Shown one piece after another: positions 17,557 through 27,405 of a stretch of 64,000 bases of DNA (the stretch's first letter is position 1; the number at the start of each line of letters is the position of its first letter). The notes under the pieces were generated by a model. That model searched no databases, was not told the origin of the DNA, and worked only from the letters and a program-made list of their open reading frames with translations. The position numbers and the translations under genes are program-made. The stretch is taken from positions 579,802 to 643,801 of the forward strand of contig CAVPQU010000018.1 of NCBI GenBank assembly GCA_963707665.1, read 5' to 3'. The stretch is from DATJCV01 sp963707665. Lineage in GTDB: Bacteria > Pseudomonadota > Gammaproteobacteria > Burkholderiales > Burkholderiaceae_D.

Positions 17557-17711
17557 AGGTGGAAGTGCTGCGAACGGGGAGTTTTGCAAACATGGCCATG
17601 CTGGCGCGAGCGCCGCGCATGCGCACATCGCTGTGTTGAATTCCGTTTGGGCCTTCTGTTGAATCTGGTTTGCGGGGACGCAAGCCGGATGTTCCCAATC
17701 GAAAACACATC

Positions 17712-19592
17712 ATGATTTTTTCAGTATTTCTGCATGGCGCCGACGCCCGGCCGTCGCTTGCGCTCGTTTCCGCTTTGTCCTTGCTTGCTGGCGATGTGCT
17801 GGCACAGACGCCAGCGTGTGCCGACAGCACCTTGGCGCCGCTGGTGGTGACCGCCGCGCGCGTGACGCAGTTGCAAACCGATGCGCTACCTCATACCACG
17901 GTGCTAACCGAACAGGACATCCGCGATTCGCAGGCAGTCGATTTGCCGTCGCTACTAAAACGCGAGGCGGGCATCCAATTCACACAAAGCGGCGGCGTCG
18001 GCTTGGCGAGCGGCTTGTTCGTGCGCGGTGCCGAGACGCGGCAAACCCTGATTTTGCTGGATGGGGTTCCGCTCACCAAACAGGACACCACGGGCACGGT
18101 CAGCATTGAGCATCTGATGCTGGATCAAATCGACCGGATCGAGATCGTACGCGGCAATGTGTCGAGCATTTATGGCTCGGGTGCGGTGGGCGGCGTGATT
18201 CAGATATTTACCAAGCGTGGCGACGGTCCAGCGCGCCCGAACGTCAGCGCCGAGGTCGGTTCGCGCAATACCAGGCGTCTGTCGGCCGGCATCAGCGGTT
18301 CGTCTGGCGCCACGCGCTATTCGCTAGCCGCGTCGGATTTCAAGACGGACGGTATTTCCGCTCTCAACCCGGTTCAGGTTCCCACCGCCAATCCGGACCA
18401 GGACGGCTATCACAACACCAGTGTTAGCGGGGCGCTATCCCACGAATGGACAACAGGTCATGAATTGGGTTTGCGCTTTTCGTCCTCCGACGGAAGGTAC
18501 GATTTTGACAGCGGCTTCGATACTCCGACAGCGATCCATACCGGCCAGACGCGGGTCGAATCGCTGACCCTGTTCTCGCAAAACCGTTTCAACGCCAATT
18601 GGCTCTCGCGCGTATCGTTTTCCGAAGCGCGAGACAAGAGCACCACGATGGTTAGCGCAGCAGGGGTTACTGACAGCAGATTCCTCAGCAAAACCCGTCT
18701 GCTGCAATGGGACAACCAGATCACGCTGTCCCCATCCTGGAGCGCAACAATCGGCGTCGAGTGGCAGCGGCAGGGATTCGACAGCGATGATGGTTATGGT
18801 ACCGAGTATGGAAAAGACCGAACCGCCAACAGCGTCTATGGCGGCGTGCAAGGGAAGATGGGTGCACATCAGTGGCAATTGAACGTGCGGCATGACAAGG
18901 TCGAGAGTGTCGACTCGGTGACCACCGGTTTTTTCGGCTATGGTTATTCGCTCTCGCAGGCCTGGAAGCTGATTGCCAACGCCTCGACCGGCTTCTCTGC
19001 GCCATCGGTCGGCTACTTGTACGACCCATGGTCGGGTAATCCGACACTGAAGCCGGAGCATGTGCGTTCGGCGGAACTGGGTTTGCAGTACGGGCTGGGG
19101 AACACGCTGGTGCGCGCCACACTGTTTCAGACCCGTACCAAGGATCAGTTTGTGTATGTATCGGACCCGGTCACGTTCATGGGCCGCTTCGAAAACGTCG
19201 CCAAAACCAGTAATCGCGGCTTGGAAATCAGCGCAAGCAGTAAATGGCTGGAGACCGATCTGCGCGCCAGCCTCACCGTACAAGAGCCGCGCGACGAGTC
19301 AACGGATTCCATCTTGATACGGCGTGCACGTACGCTGGCATCCTTGTCCGCGAACCGAAGCTTCGGCCCGCTGCAGATCGGCGGCGATCTGCTGTACACC
19401 GGCAACCGTTACGAAGGCGCGCGCAAGCTGGACGCCTATTGGCTCGCCAACCTGACTGCTAAGTACCCGCTGGGCAAGGGTGTATCGTTGCTGGGTCGAA
19501 TCGAGAACGCATTCAACAGCGATTATCAAACCGCCTATGGTTATAACCAGGCGCCACGCGGCATCTTTGTCGGCGTGAGCTGGCAGCCATAG
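17712..19592 (+). CDS. btuB: TonB-dependent vitamin B12 outer-membrane receptor
   Basis: 626-residue outer-membrane receptor. After a signal peptide (cleavage near LAGDVLAQ), the TonB-box-like LVVTAARVTQ is followed by the plug domain (VLTEQDIRDSQAVDLPSLL, LFVRGAETRQTLILLDGVPL, EIVRGNVSSIYGSGAVGGV), then a 22-strand barrel ending in an aromatic-poor QP terminus preceded by RGIFVGVSW. Length and the Ser-Xxx plug motifs match BtuB. The cobalamin riboswitch directly upstream and btuC/btuD downstream support B12 uptake. Start at 17712 is used; an upstream in-frame start gives a non-homologous addition. Confidence 0.93.
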   Translation: MIFSVFLHGADARPSLALVSALSLLAGDVLAQTPACADSTLAPLVVTAARVTQLQTDALPHTTVLTEQDIRDSQAVDLPSLLKREAGIQFTQSGGVGLASGLFVRGAETRQTLILLDGVPLTKQDTTGTVSIEHLMLDQIDRIEIVRGNVSSIYGSGAVGGVIQIFTKRGDGPARPNVSAEVGSRNTRRLSAGISGSSGATRYSLAASDFKTDGISALNPVQVPTANPDQDGYHNTSVSGALSHEWTTGHELGLRFSSSDGRYDFDSGFDTPTAIHTGQTRVESLTLFSQNRFNANWLSRVSFSEARDKSTTMVSAAGVTDSRFLSKTRLLQWDNQITLSPSWSATIGVEWQRQGFDSDDGYGTEYGKDRTANSVYGGVQGKMGAHQWQLNVRHDKVESVDSVTTGFFGYGYSLSQAWKLIANASTGFSAPSVGYLYDPWSGNPTLKPEHVRSAELGLQYGLGNTLVRATLFQTRTKDQFVYVSDPVTFMGRFENVAKTSNRGLEISASSKWLETDLRASLTVQEPRDESTDSILIRRARTLASLSANRSFGPLQIGGDLLYTGNRYEGARKLDAYWLANLTAKYPLGKGVSLLGRIENAFNSDYQTAYGYNQAPRGIFVGVSWQP

Positions 19593-19621
19593 TTGGTTCG
19601 TGTCAGGGAGCCAGTTCCAGC

Positions 19622-20603
19622 ATGACCAAGCAGCGCCACATTTCCATTTTGCTCGCTTTGATCGTGCTGGCGATCCTGGCGCTGACGGCGGCAGTCGTTT
19701 GCGGCAGCAGCGGCTGCCGCTTTTTTTCGCCGCTGGATGAAGTGGTCTGGGCGCTGCGCCTGCCGCGCGCGCTGGCCGCGTTCGCCGTCGGCGGCCTGCT
19801 GGCGCTGGCCGGAGCGCTGATGCAGGTGCTGCTGCGCAATCCGCTGGCTGATCCGTACGTGCTCGGCCTGTCTGGCGGTGCCGCCGCCGGTGCGCTGGTC
19901 GCGATGCTGGCGGCCGGCTATTTCGGCTTCGCGCGCGATGGCGCCGCCGGCGTCGGTGCGGCGCTTGGCGCTGGCGGTGGCGCTGGCGCTGCTGTTCGGG
20001 CTGGTGCGGCAATCGATGCGGCAGTTGTCCGTGGTGCGATTTGCGGCCGGCCATCGCTTGATCCTGACTGGCGTCATGATCGCCGCCGGCTTCGGCGCGT
20101 TGATCACCTTGATGCTGACCCTGGCGCCGGATGCGCAATTGCGCGGCATGGTGTTCTGGCTGATGGGCGACCTGGAAGACAGCCGTTTTGTTGGCCCGGC
20201 GTGGATTGTGCTGATGTTGGCCGCCGCCTGGGCGCTGCGCAACGCCGGTCAACTGAATCTACTGGGGCGCGGCGAAGGCTTTGCCCAATTGCTGGGCGTG
20301 CCGGTGGTGCGGCTGCGCATTGCCACGCTGTGCGTAGCGTCGCTGGCGACGGCGGCGGCGGTCACGGTGGCCGGCACTATCGGCTTCATCGGACTGGTGG
20401 TGCCGCATGCAGTCCGGCTGGCGATCGGCAACGATCAGCGCATCCTGTTGCCGGCCTCGATGCTGGCCGGCGGCGCGTTGCTGACGCTGGCCGATCTGGC
20501 GGCGCGCACCGTGGTGGCGCCGACCCAGTTGCCAGTCGGCGTGATTACCGCGCTGATCGGCGTGCCGGTATTTCTGTGGTTGATGGCGCGGAGCCGGACA
20601 TGA
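19622..20603 (+). pseudogene. btuC: Vitamin B12 ABC permease, frameshifted
   Basis: FecCD/BtuC-family inner-membrane permease of about 327 residues. The first part has LRLPRALAAFAVGGLLALAGALMQVLLRNPLADP, the family signature, split here across residues 42-75. Near 19960 the frame slips by one base in GCGGCGCTTGGCG; the next frame continues LALAVALALLFGLVRQ, GTIGFIGLVVPHAVRL and the end at 20603, overlapping btuD (ATGA). Without correction the first frame reads through, out of register, into btuD and creates a false 586-residue fusion. One extra base in a GC run explains it. Confidence 0.88.
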
Positions 20604-21382
20604 GCGCGCCGTTACTGGCGGTGCAGGCACTGCGCGTCGCAGCGGGCGGCAAGCTATTGTGCAGCGACCTCGACTGGCAGCCGGCGCGCGGTGAATTCTG
20701 GTGCGTGCTAGGCAAGAATGGCGCCGGCAAGAGCACGCTGCTGCATACGCTGGCCGGTTTGCTGCAGCCGGCTGCCGGCAACATTCTTCTGGATGGCGAG
20801 CCGCTTGCCACACGGCGCCCGCAATGGCTGGCACAGCGGCGCGGCTTGCTGGAACAGCAGCAGTTCGACGCCTTTTCCAGCAGCGTGCTGGACACGGTGC
20901 TCGCCGGCCGCTATCCGTACCAGTTCGGTGGCGCCTGGGAAAGCGCGGACGATCGGCGGCGGGCGGTGCAGGCGCTGGCGGCAGTCGGCTTGGCAAAATA
21001 CGCTGACAAGGATGTCTGTACCTTGTCCGGCGGCGAGCGGCAGCGGGTGGCGCTGGCGACCTTGCTGGCGCAAGACCCGGAGTTGTTGTTACTGGACGAG
21101 CCGACCGCGCATCAGGATGCCGCGGCGCAGATCATGGTGATGCAACTGGCGCGCGACCTGACCGCGCAGGACGGCAAACAGAAAACCGTGATCGCCGCCT
21201 GCCATGATCTCAACCTGGCGGCGCGTTTTGCCACCCATGCGCTGATCCTGGGCGACGGCCAGCATTGGCTGGGTACGGTCGCCGAGGTGCTGACCACGCC
21301 GATCTTGCAGCAGGCATTCGGCTGCGGTTTTCGCATCATCGACAGCGCGCATGGGCGTTTGTTTGTGCCGATTCCCGCCTGA
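20600..21382 (+). CDS. btuD: Vitamin B12 ABC transporter ATP-binding protein
   Basis: 260-residue ATPase with Walker A GKNGAGKST near residues 38-46, signature LSGGERQRVALA near 141-152, Walker B LLLLDEPTAHQD near 161-172 and switch-His in AACHDLNLA. The AHQD form of the D-loop and overall length match BtuD/FecE-type iron and cobalamin importers. It starts inside the btuC stop (ATGA) and completes the outer-membrane, permease and ATPase set; no BtuF binding protein is in this operon. Confidence 0.9.
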   Translation: MSAPLLAVQALRVAAGGKLLCSDLDWQPARGEFWCVLGKNGAGKSTLLHTLAGLLQPAAGNILLDGEPLATRRPQWLAQRRGLLEQQQFDAFSSSVLDTVLAGRYPYQFGGAWESADDRRRAVQALAAVGLAKYADKDVCTLSGGERQRVALATLLAQDPELLLLDEPTAHQDAAAQIMVMQLARDLTAQDGKQKTVIAACHDLNLAARFATHALILGDGQHWLGTVAEVLTTPILQQAFGCGFRIIDSAHGRLFVPIPA

Positions 21383-21644
21383 TCTGCTTGCACAGCAAGA
21401 AATCCCCAGGCCGCACGTCCTGCAGTCCATTCTCGCTTGTTCAAGCGTCGGCAGGTGCTGTACTCACCGTTTGATATGATGCCGGCCGCGAATGAGGTAG
21501 ACCAATTTTGATGATGCGATCAGCACACGGCAGTACGGCGTGCTGATGCGACATGCTGTACACCCATCACATGTTGGATAAAACGATCAGGCCAACTCAG
21601 GGCTGGCGTATATGAAAAACAATATCTAAAAAGAGATCGACACA

Positions 21645-22487
21645 ATGAAGCTGAATGTAAGCGGAGTGGAACTGCGTGCTTTTCGTCTACTGATTTTCTT
21701 TGCAGGCGCGCTGCTCCTGGCCGGCTGTGGGAAGGGTATCGATGCCCGATTATCGGTCAACGACGAGCGCTCCTATCGGGAGTCGCTGAACAAAGCCTGG
21801 GAAGTGATGACTGACGAGCAGAAAAACGCCTTCAATTGGGCGGTCAGCAACCTTTCGCTCGATGAGTTCTTCCGCCGTTACCCCAAATCGACTCCGCGCG
21901 ACGTGATCTCCAGTGAAGCCGATGCCTACATCAAGCTGAAGACCGAAGCGCTGGCCAAGGTCACGGCGGAGTATGCTCGCGACGCGGCAAAGCTCGCGGA
22001 ACAGGAACGCGTGACCAAGAACACACTCGATGAACTGGCCAAAATCACGGTGCGCTCTGCCGTCATGGGGAAAGACAGTTTTTTTCGTAGCGTCAGACTG
22101 ACTTTCGTTACCGACAATGGCAGCCGGTACGGTGTTTCCAACGCCGACTGGGACGCATGGCTTTTCCTGGACAATAACGAGAAACCGTCTGCTTCTTGCA
22201 GGATCAGCGCCTATTACAAAACTGATGGGGGCCTGGATTCCGGGAAATCAAAGAGCTATTCGACGTCCAGACTGGGTTTCGATTGCCGCGACTGGGACAC
22301 CATTGAAATTCAGCGCGCCAAGTTACGGAACGTCGTCATGGAACTGGTGCCAGAAAGTGTCCAGGATTTTGGGGAGCGCAAAATCCTGCCCCAGTTCGAG
22401 GTGAGCCGAGCCTCCTACGAAACTGCCATGAAGGACTTAAAAGCAGAGATTCAGGCGGCAGAAAATTATAAGGCGGTGCTCAAGTAA
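21645..22487 (+). CDS. Predicted lipoprotein of unknown function
   Basis: 280 residues. The N-terminus is a lipoprotein signal with lipobox LLAGC near residue 28, so the mature protein is probably anchored to a membrane facing the periplasm. Residues 45-80 contain SYRESLNKAWEVMTDEQKNAF and FNWAVSNLSLDEFF, similar in style to DUF6694-type lipoproteins. A charged helical stretch (95-140) precedes a beta-rich C-terminal part with a CRISAYY...FDCRDWD cysteine pair. Function not recognised. It stands alone with a 260-base upstream gap showing no other gene. Confidence 0.7.
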   Translation: MKLNVSGVELRAFRLLIFFAGALLLAGCGKGIDARLSVNDERSYRESLNKAWEVMTDEQKNAFNWAVSNLSLDEFFRRYPKSTPRDVISSEADAYIKLKTEALAKVTAEYARDAAKLAEQERVTKNTLDELAKITVRSAVMGKDSFFRSVRLTFVTDNGSRYGVSNADWDAWLFLDNNEKPSASCRISAYYKTDGGLDSGKSKSYSTSRLGFDCRDWDTIEIQRAKLRNVVMELVPESVQDFGERKILPQFEVSRASYETAMKDLKAEIQAAENYKAVLK

Positions 22488-22675
22488 GGCAGCAATGCAG
22501 TGGCATCGGATGTGATCAGGAGCCAAGCACGGTTTTATAGCTTTGGCAGCAATCTTGATCTATTCGCTGTGGTTCATCCTTTGCGTCACGGCGCGCTGAT
22601 CCTGCTTGCGCACAATTCGCGTTTCGGAATTTGGTGTATACCTGACACACCGCCATACTTCCGTAGAGGGACGCC

Positions 22676-23491
22676 ATGCCTACTCAATTCGAAAAAGCAA
22701 CCCGCTTTCGCGAGCTGCATCAGCAGGATCACGCCTTCATCATTCCCAACCCGTGGGACATCGGCACCGCGCGCCTGCTGGCGGCGCTGGGCTTCGAGGC
22801 GCTGGCCAGCACCAGTGCCGGCTATGCGTTTTCGCTCGGCCAGTCCGACAACGCGATCGGTCGCGAGCAGACCCTTTCCCACGTCGCCGAGCTGGTTGCA
22901 GCGACCGATCTGCCGGTCAGCGCCGATCTGGAAAACGGCTTTGGCGATGCGCCGGAAGCCGCCGCCGAAACGATCCGTCTGGCTGCCGCTACCGGCCTGG
23001 TTGGCGGCTCGATCGAAGACGCGAGCGGCCGCGTCGAGCAGCCGATTTATCCATTTGAACTGGCGGTCGAACGGGTGCGGGCAGCGGTCGAAGCAGTAAA
23101 GGCATTACCATTCCCGTTCACCCTGACCGCCCGCGCCGAAAATTTCCTGCATGGCCGCGCCGACCTGGCCGACACCATCCGGCGCCTGCAGGCCTATCAG
23201 GAGGCCGGGGCCGATGTGCTGTACGCGCCGGGTTTGCGCAGCGAGGCCGACATCGCTGCGGTGGTGAGTGCGGTCGACCGGCCAGTGAATGTGCTGATGG
23301 GATTGCCGGGGCTGACTCTGGCCCGCTTGTCGGCCATCGGCGTCAAGCGCGTCAGTACCGGCAGCGCGTTGTCGCGCGCCGCGTTGGGCGCGTTTTTGCG
23401 CGCCGCGCGCGAAATGCGCGAACACGGCACCTTCACCTTCGCCGATCAGGCAGTCAGTTACGGCGAAATCAATGCCCGGTTCCAGCCCTGA
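22676..23491 (+). CDS. Isocitrate lyase/PEP mutase family protein
   Basis: 271-residue TIM-barrel of the isocitrate lyase/PEP phosphonomutase superfamily. It has NPWDIGTARLLAALGFEALASTSAG near 27-51, the Mg-binding DLENGFG near 84-90 and SIEDASGR near 111. These indicate a small-molecule lyase or mutase such as oxaloacetate decarboxylase, 2-methylisocitrate-lyase-like or carboxyPEP mutase-like. The full KKCGH isocitrate lyase motif is missing, so isocitrate lyase activity is unlikely. No neighbour clarifies the substrate. Confidence 0.82.
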   Translation: MPTQFEKATRFRELHQQDHAFIIPNPWDIGTARLLAALGFEALASTSAGYAFSLGQSDNAIGREQTLSHVAELVAATDLPVSADLENGFGDAPEAAAETIRLAAATGLVGGSIEDASGRVEQPIYPFELAVERVRAAVEAVKALPFPFTLTARAENFLHGRADLADTIRRLQAYQEAGADVLYAPGLRSEADIAAVVSAVDRPVNVLMGLPGLTLARLSAIGVKRVSTGSALSRAALGAFLRAAREMREHGTFTFADQAVSYGEINARFQP

Positions 23492-23826
23492 GATGAGGCA
23501 AGCCGTCACAGGCTGCCAGCAGTTGGCACAGCGTTGCCGATCCGGGCGCCATGCGGCCATGCGACTTGTGCTAGTTGTGGGCGCCCAGTGCGCTGCTGCA
23601 GATGGATTTAGGCTCTTGCCGACGAAAAAACTCTGACGCCTGGTGTTCACTCCGGCGTCGTTCACCAAAGTTAATCATTTCAACAGATCACTACGGCAGA
23701 GTCATAATATAGATGGTATATGAAAAAATATAAGTATTTATATGTGAAATTAGACATCTACATAGGGAGTATATGAACGGGAGTCCTTGTTCCGTGGTTG
23801 CAATAGCGTCGTTGACCCATAACACG

Positions 23827-24674
23827 ATGTCGCGCCTGTACATTCTTCCTCTTCACCAGCTTGTCGATGCTGGCGTTTGCCGGCAATTCACTGCTGTGCC
23901 GGCTGGCGTTGCGCCTGACCGACATCGACGCCGCCAGCTTTTCATCGATCCGCATTTGCAGTGGCGCGCTGGTGCTGTGGCTGATCGTCCGTGCCCGCTC
24001 GGAAAGCATCGCGGATGCCGGCAATTGGTACTCCGGGTTCGCGCTGTTCGCTTACGTCGCGGCCTTGTCGTTTGCGTATGTCAGCCTGCCGCTTGCTTCC
24101 GGGGCGCTACTGCTGTTCGGCTCGGTGCAGGCGACGATGATCGGCTACGGCCTGTGGCAAGGTGAAAAGCTGAGTGGCCGGCAAATCATCGGCCTGCTGA
24201 TCGCGCTCTTTGGCGTGGTCGGATTGTTGCTGCCGGGGCTGTCGCCGCCGCCGCTGAATGGTTCGCTGCTGATGGCGGTGGCCGGCATCGCGTGGGGCGT
24301 GTATTCGCTGCGCGCCAAGGGGGCGACTGCATCCGGTGCGCGTCACGGCCGGCAATTTTGCGCGTGCAGCGCCGTTCGTGATTGCGCTCAATCTGGTTAT
24401 GCTGCCGGCAGTCGCGCTGGACCGGGCGGGGGTTCTGTACGGCCTTGCCTCCGGCGCGCTGGCCTCGGCGGGCGGCTATGTGTTCTGGTACGCGGTGCTG
24501 CGCCAACTGAGCGCCACCCACGCGGCGACGGTGCAATTGAGCGTGCCGGTACTGGCAGCCATCGGCGGCATTATTTTCCTCGGCGAAGCGGTAACGCTGC
24601 ATCTGTTCATCACGTCGGCAGCGATTCTGGGCGGTATCGCATTGGTCACGACAGGGCCGCGGCAGGCACGGTAA
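23827..24674 (+). pseudogene. EamA/DMT-superfamily metabolite exporter, frameshifted twice
   Basis: About 282-residue membrane transporter with ten hydrophobic segments in two EamA repeats. The start MSRLY at 23827 needs removal of one base near 23842 to continue FFLFTSLSMLAFAGNSLLCRL. The first repeat runs to LRAKGAT at about 24330, where a second slip (an extra C in ACTGCATCCGG) separates it from the second half VRVTAGNFARA and VFWYAVLRQLSATHAATVQLSVPVLAAIGG, ending at 24674. Both joins restore family-like sequence. Upstream 23690-23770 is AT-rich and may hold the promoter; another ATG with a good ribosome-binding site (AGGGAG) is at 23773. Confidence 0.75.
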
Positions 24675-24729
24675 GCGCGGCAACGCGGCGCAATCGGTCT
24701 CGCCATCCAGGTCGTTCCGGCGTAGAAGG

Positions 24730-26046
24730 TCAAGGTGCAGCGGGCGTCACACGCCAGATGACGTTGCCGACATCGTCGGCTACCAGCAAGGCGCCGGCCT
24801 GATCCACGGCGACTCCGACCGGGCGCCCGTAGGCATTGCCGTCCGGGCTCAGGAATCCGGTCAGGATATCGTGCGGCTGGCCGCTTGGACGGCCTGCGGC
24901 GAAGGGCACGAAGATGACCTTGTAGCCGCTGCGGGGATTGCGGTTCCAGGAACCGTGCTGGCCGACGAAGGCGCCGCCGGCATACTGCTTCGGCAACAGG
25001 TTTTTGTCATAGATCGCCAGCCCGAGCGAGGCGGTATGCGCGCCCAGCGCGTAATCGGGAACGATGGCGCGCGCCACCAGGTCGGGCCGCGGCGGCTTGA
25101 CGCGGCTATCGACGTGCTGGCCATAGTAGCTATACGGCCAGCCGTAAAAGCCACCATCCTGCACTGCCGTCATGTAATCCGGCACCAGGTCGCTGCCGAG
25201 TTCGTCGCGCTCGTTGACGGCCGTCCACAAGGCGCCGGTTTTCGGTTCCCATGCCAGGCCGTTCGGGTTGCGCAGGCCGGCGGCGAACAGGCGGCTGTGG
25301 CCGCTGGCACGATCGACCTCGAGAATGGCGGCGCGATTGGTTTCGTTTTCGATGCCGTTTTCGCCCACGTTGCTGTTCGAGCCGACCGTCACGTACAAAT
25401 GCGCGCCATCAGCACTGGCAATCAGGTTTTTGGTCCAATGGTGGTTGATCGAGCCAGCCGGCAGATCGACCAGCTTGACGCCAGGTGCGCTGATCTCGGT
25501 CTGGCCTTCCTGATAGGGAAACCGCAGGATGGCATCGGTGTCGGCAACATAAAAATCGTTGCCGACCAAAGCCATGCCAAACGGCGAATTCAGTCCCTTC
25601 AGAAACACAAAGCGCTGCTTGGCGGCGCCGTTGCCATCGACGCCGCGCAGCAAGGTAATTCGGTTCGCCGACGATGGTGCCGCACCCGCTCGTTTCATGA
25701 CGTGCTTCATCACGAAGCCCTTGATGCCCTTGCTGTCGTCGGGCTTGGGCGGGGCATTGGTTTCCGCCACCAGCACGTCGCCATTGGGCAGCGTATAGAT
25801 CCAGCGTGGGTGGTTGAGGCCGCTGGCGTAGGCGCTGACCGCCAGCCCGGCGGCGGCGGTTGGCTTGGCGCCAGCCGGCCAGCCTTTGGCCGGCGCAATG
25901 TTCACCGTCGGAACCAGCGTCGGATTCGGAGCCGGCAGGGTGGGGTTCGGGCCGATTCCCGCTTCAACCGGCAAGGTCGCCATTTCCGCGCAGGCCGATA
26001 AATTGACCAGCATCGCACTAGAGAAGATGAGAAGCACTGTACGCAT
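24730..26046 (-). CDS. PQQ-type sugar dehydrogenase (L-sorbosone dehydrogenase-like) lipoprotein
   Basis: 438 residues with an N-terminal signal and lipobox-like LVNLSAC near residue 18, so periplasmic and membrane-anchored. The six-bladed beta-propeller of the GDH/sorbosone dehydrogenase family is indicated by GLNHPRWIYTLPNGDVLVAETN near 76-97, GLRNPNGLAWEP, NERDELG and QHGSWNRNPRSGYKV near 366. Such enzymes oxidise aldoses or related carbonyls using PQQ. No pqq genes are in the window. Start at ATG 26046; the longer frame upstream is not homologous. Confidence 0.82.
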   Translation of the reverse strand: MRTVLLIFSSAMLVNLSACAEMATLPVEAGIGPNPTLPAPNPTLVPTVNIAPAKGWPAGAKPTAAAGLAVSAYASGLNHPRWIYTLPNGDVLVAETNAPPKPDDSKGIKGFVMKHVMKRAGAAPSSANRITLLRGVDGNGAAKQRFVFLKGLNSPFGMALVGNDFYVADTDAILRFPYQEGQTEISAPGVKLVDLPAGSINHHWTKNLIASADGAHLYVTVGSNSNVGENGIENETNRAAILEVDRASGHSRLFAAGLRNPNGLAWEPKTGALWTAVNERDELGSDLVPDYMTAVQDGGFYGWPYSYYGQHVDSRVKPPRPDLVARAIVPDYALGAHTASLGLAIYDKNLLPKQYAGGAFVGQHGSWNRNPRSGYKVIFVPFAAGRPSGQPHDILTGFLSPDGNAYGRPVGVAVDQAGALLVADDVGNVIWRVTPAAP

Positions 26047-26590
26047 GGAATTCTTTCTGTCGCAACAGCGAGGCATGCAAACTGTGGTGGCCAACCACGA
26101 TCTCGGAACTGAAAAACAATAGCAGAACGCGCGGGATCCGACATGCCAATGACAGCACGATGATCGGCGGTAACAGCGTTCCATGGCTGCCATCACCGGA
26201 GGGCGCTTCCAAGCTTTCACATGCCACCCGGCACCGGCAATTTTGCATCATCAACGCCAAGCCATTGTTGCATCAGGAGAGACGACTGCAAGCGCATTCA
26301 CTGTCACCTTGGCCCCTTATCGAAGCCGGATTTGAGCAATCGCAGAAGCGGTGCATAGGCCTGCCCTCGGCAGCCGCAAGGTGCGCGCATATTTGCGTCG
26401 CATTCGTGCGTCACGTCAAACTGCCGTCATATTGGATTGCTACTATTTGCCGTGTTCGTGCGAGTCCCTTTAGCTGCGTTGAAAGCGCTACCACCGGAGC
26501 CGGCGGTAGAGAAATATACCGGCACCAGTTTTATCATCCCACCCGGTTTTCGTACCGTGGGAAGAAACGAAAAACCAACAGGAGATTGCC
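26047..26590. other. 544-base divergent intergenic region with a possible Pho box
   Basis: Between the leftward sugar dehydrogenase and rightward psiF. No gene is recognised. At 26413-26430 two 7-mers ACGTCAA and CCGTCAT repeat with an 11-base period, the spacing of PhoB half-sites (consensus CTGTCAT); they match 4 and 6 of 7 positions. This is 161 bases upstream of psiF, a phosphate-starvation family gene. Evidence is modest. Confidence 0.3.
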
Positions 26591-26893
26591 ATGAAACAGC
26601 TACTCGCTCTTGCCGCATGCGCAGCTTTTCTTCTTTTCAATTCGGCTTTCGCCCAAGCCCCGGCGCAGCAAGCGGCGCCCTCTGCCCAGCAATCGAAAAT
26701 GACTCAATGCAACGCGGACGCGGCTGGCATGAAAGGCGACGAACGCAAATCGTTCATGAAAAACTGCCTGTCCGCGAAACCGGCCGCTACAGGCAATTCG
26801 CAGCAGAGCAAAATGACCCAATGCAACAAGGATGCGGCTGGCATGAAAGGCGACGAACGCAAGAAATTCATGAGCGAGTGCCTCAAAAAATAA
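26591..26893 (+). CDS. psiF: PsiF family protein
   Basis: 100-residue exported protein: signal peptide with cleavage near AFAQA, then two PsiF repeats of about 30 residues, each with SKMTQCN.DAAGMKGDERK.FM..CL (residues 35-63 and 71-99). Each repeat has two cysteines. PsiF is a phosphate-starvation-inducible protein of unknown biochemical function. A strong ribosome-binding site GGAGAT precedes the ATG. The two repeats are nearly identical at the DNA level, suggesting recent internal duplication or conversion. Confidence 0.9.
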   Translation: MKQLLALAACAAFLLFNSAFAQAPAQQAAPSAQQSKMTQCNADAAGMKGDERKSFMKNCLSAKPAATGNSQQSKMTQCNKDAAGMKGDERKKFMSECLKK

Positions 26894-27405
26894 GAATCAC
26901 CAAAGGCTGAGATTGCAGATTTTCAGGGCCTGACTCGCCTTGAAATTTTTGTGGTGTGATCGGGAACGGGCTTCGGCGTGCTGTCGATTGGCAATCTCGT
27001 TGCCGTTGGCCCAAACCGGTATTTGGTCATCCTGACTTTCTTCTCGCTGGCACTGTCTTCATATCTGGCCAAACCGGGACCAACTTTGGCGAAGAAGCAT
27101 TGCTCACTGAACAGCTTCCGTGCGTCGGCCGTTCAACCGCTATTCTGGCTGCACTTCGTTCCCTGATTCCGGTCTACGCAAGATCCTGCCGCTGACCGCC
27201 TTCCCATATTTTCCGGGATGCTGCGCACGCGATAATTTCCACGGCCGACGACATGCCGACGGCCCTCAAGGGCTTCCGCGCAGAGCATGCCGAGTCGATA
27301 AATAGGGAATAATGGAGGGCAGGGCACGAACCCGTGCTGAAAGCCTCACACCTTCCTTCCCATTCCATCAATCAACCAACCAACCCGCAACACGGAAAGA
27401 GAAAT
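26894..27405. other. 512-base region without a recognisable gene
   Basis: Short open frames occur on the plus strand (for example a 62-codon frame from 26978 rich in hydrophobic residues), but none has recognisable homology, a good ribosome-binding site or conserved context. It may hold promoter sequence for ppiB; otherwise nothing is seen. Confidence 0.4.

Noticed and set aside
19622..21382. A 586-residue open frame that looks like a BtuC-BtuD fusion
   Set aside because: Its middle has no homology; the true BtuC second half lies in another frame and BtuD has its own start with ATGA overlap. A frameshift artefact.
26978..27166. Hydrophobic 62-codon frame in the gap before ppiB
   Set aside because: No ribosome-binding site, no homology, and codon use not distinct; too weak to call.
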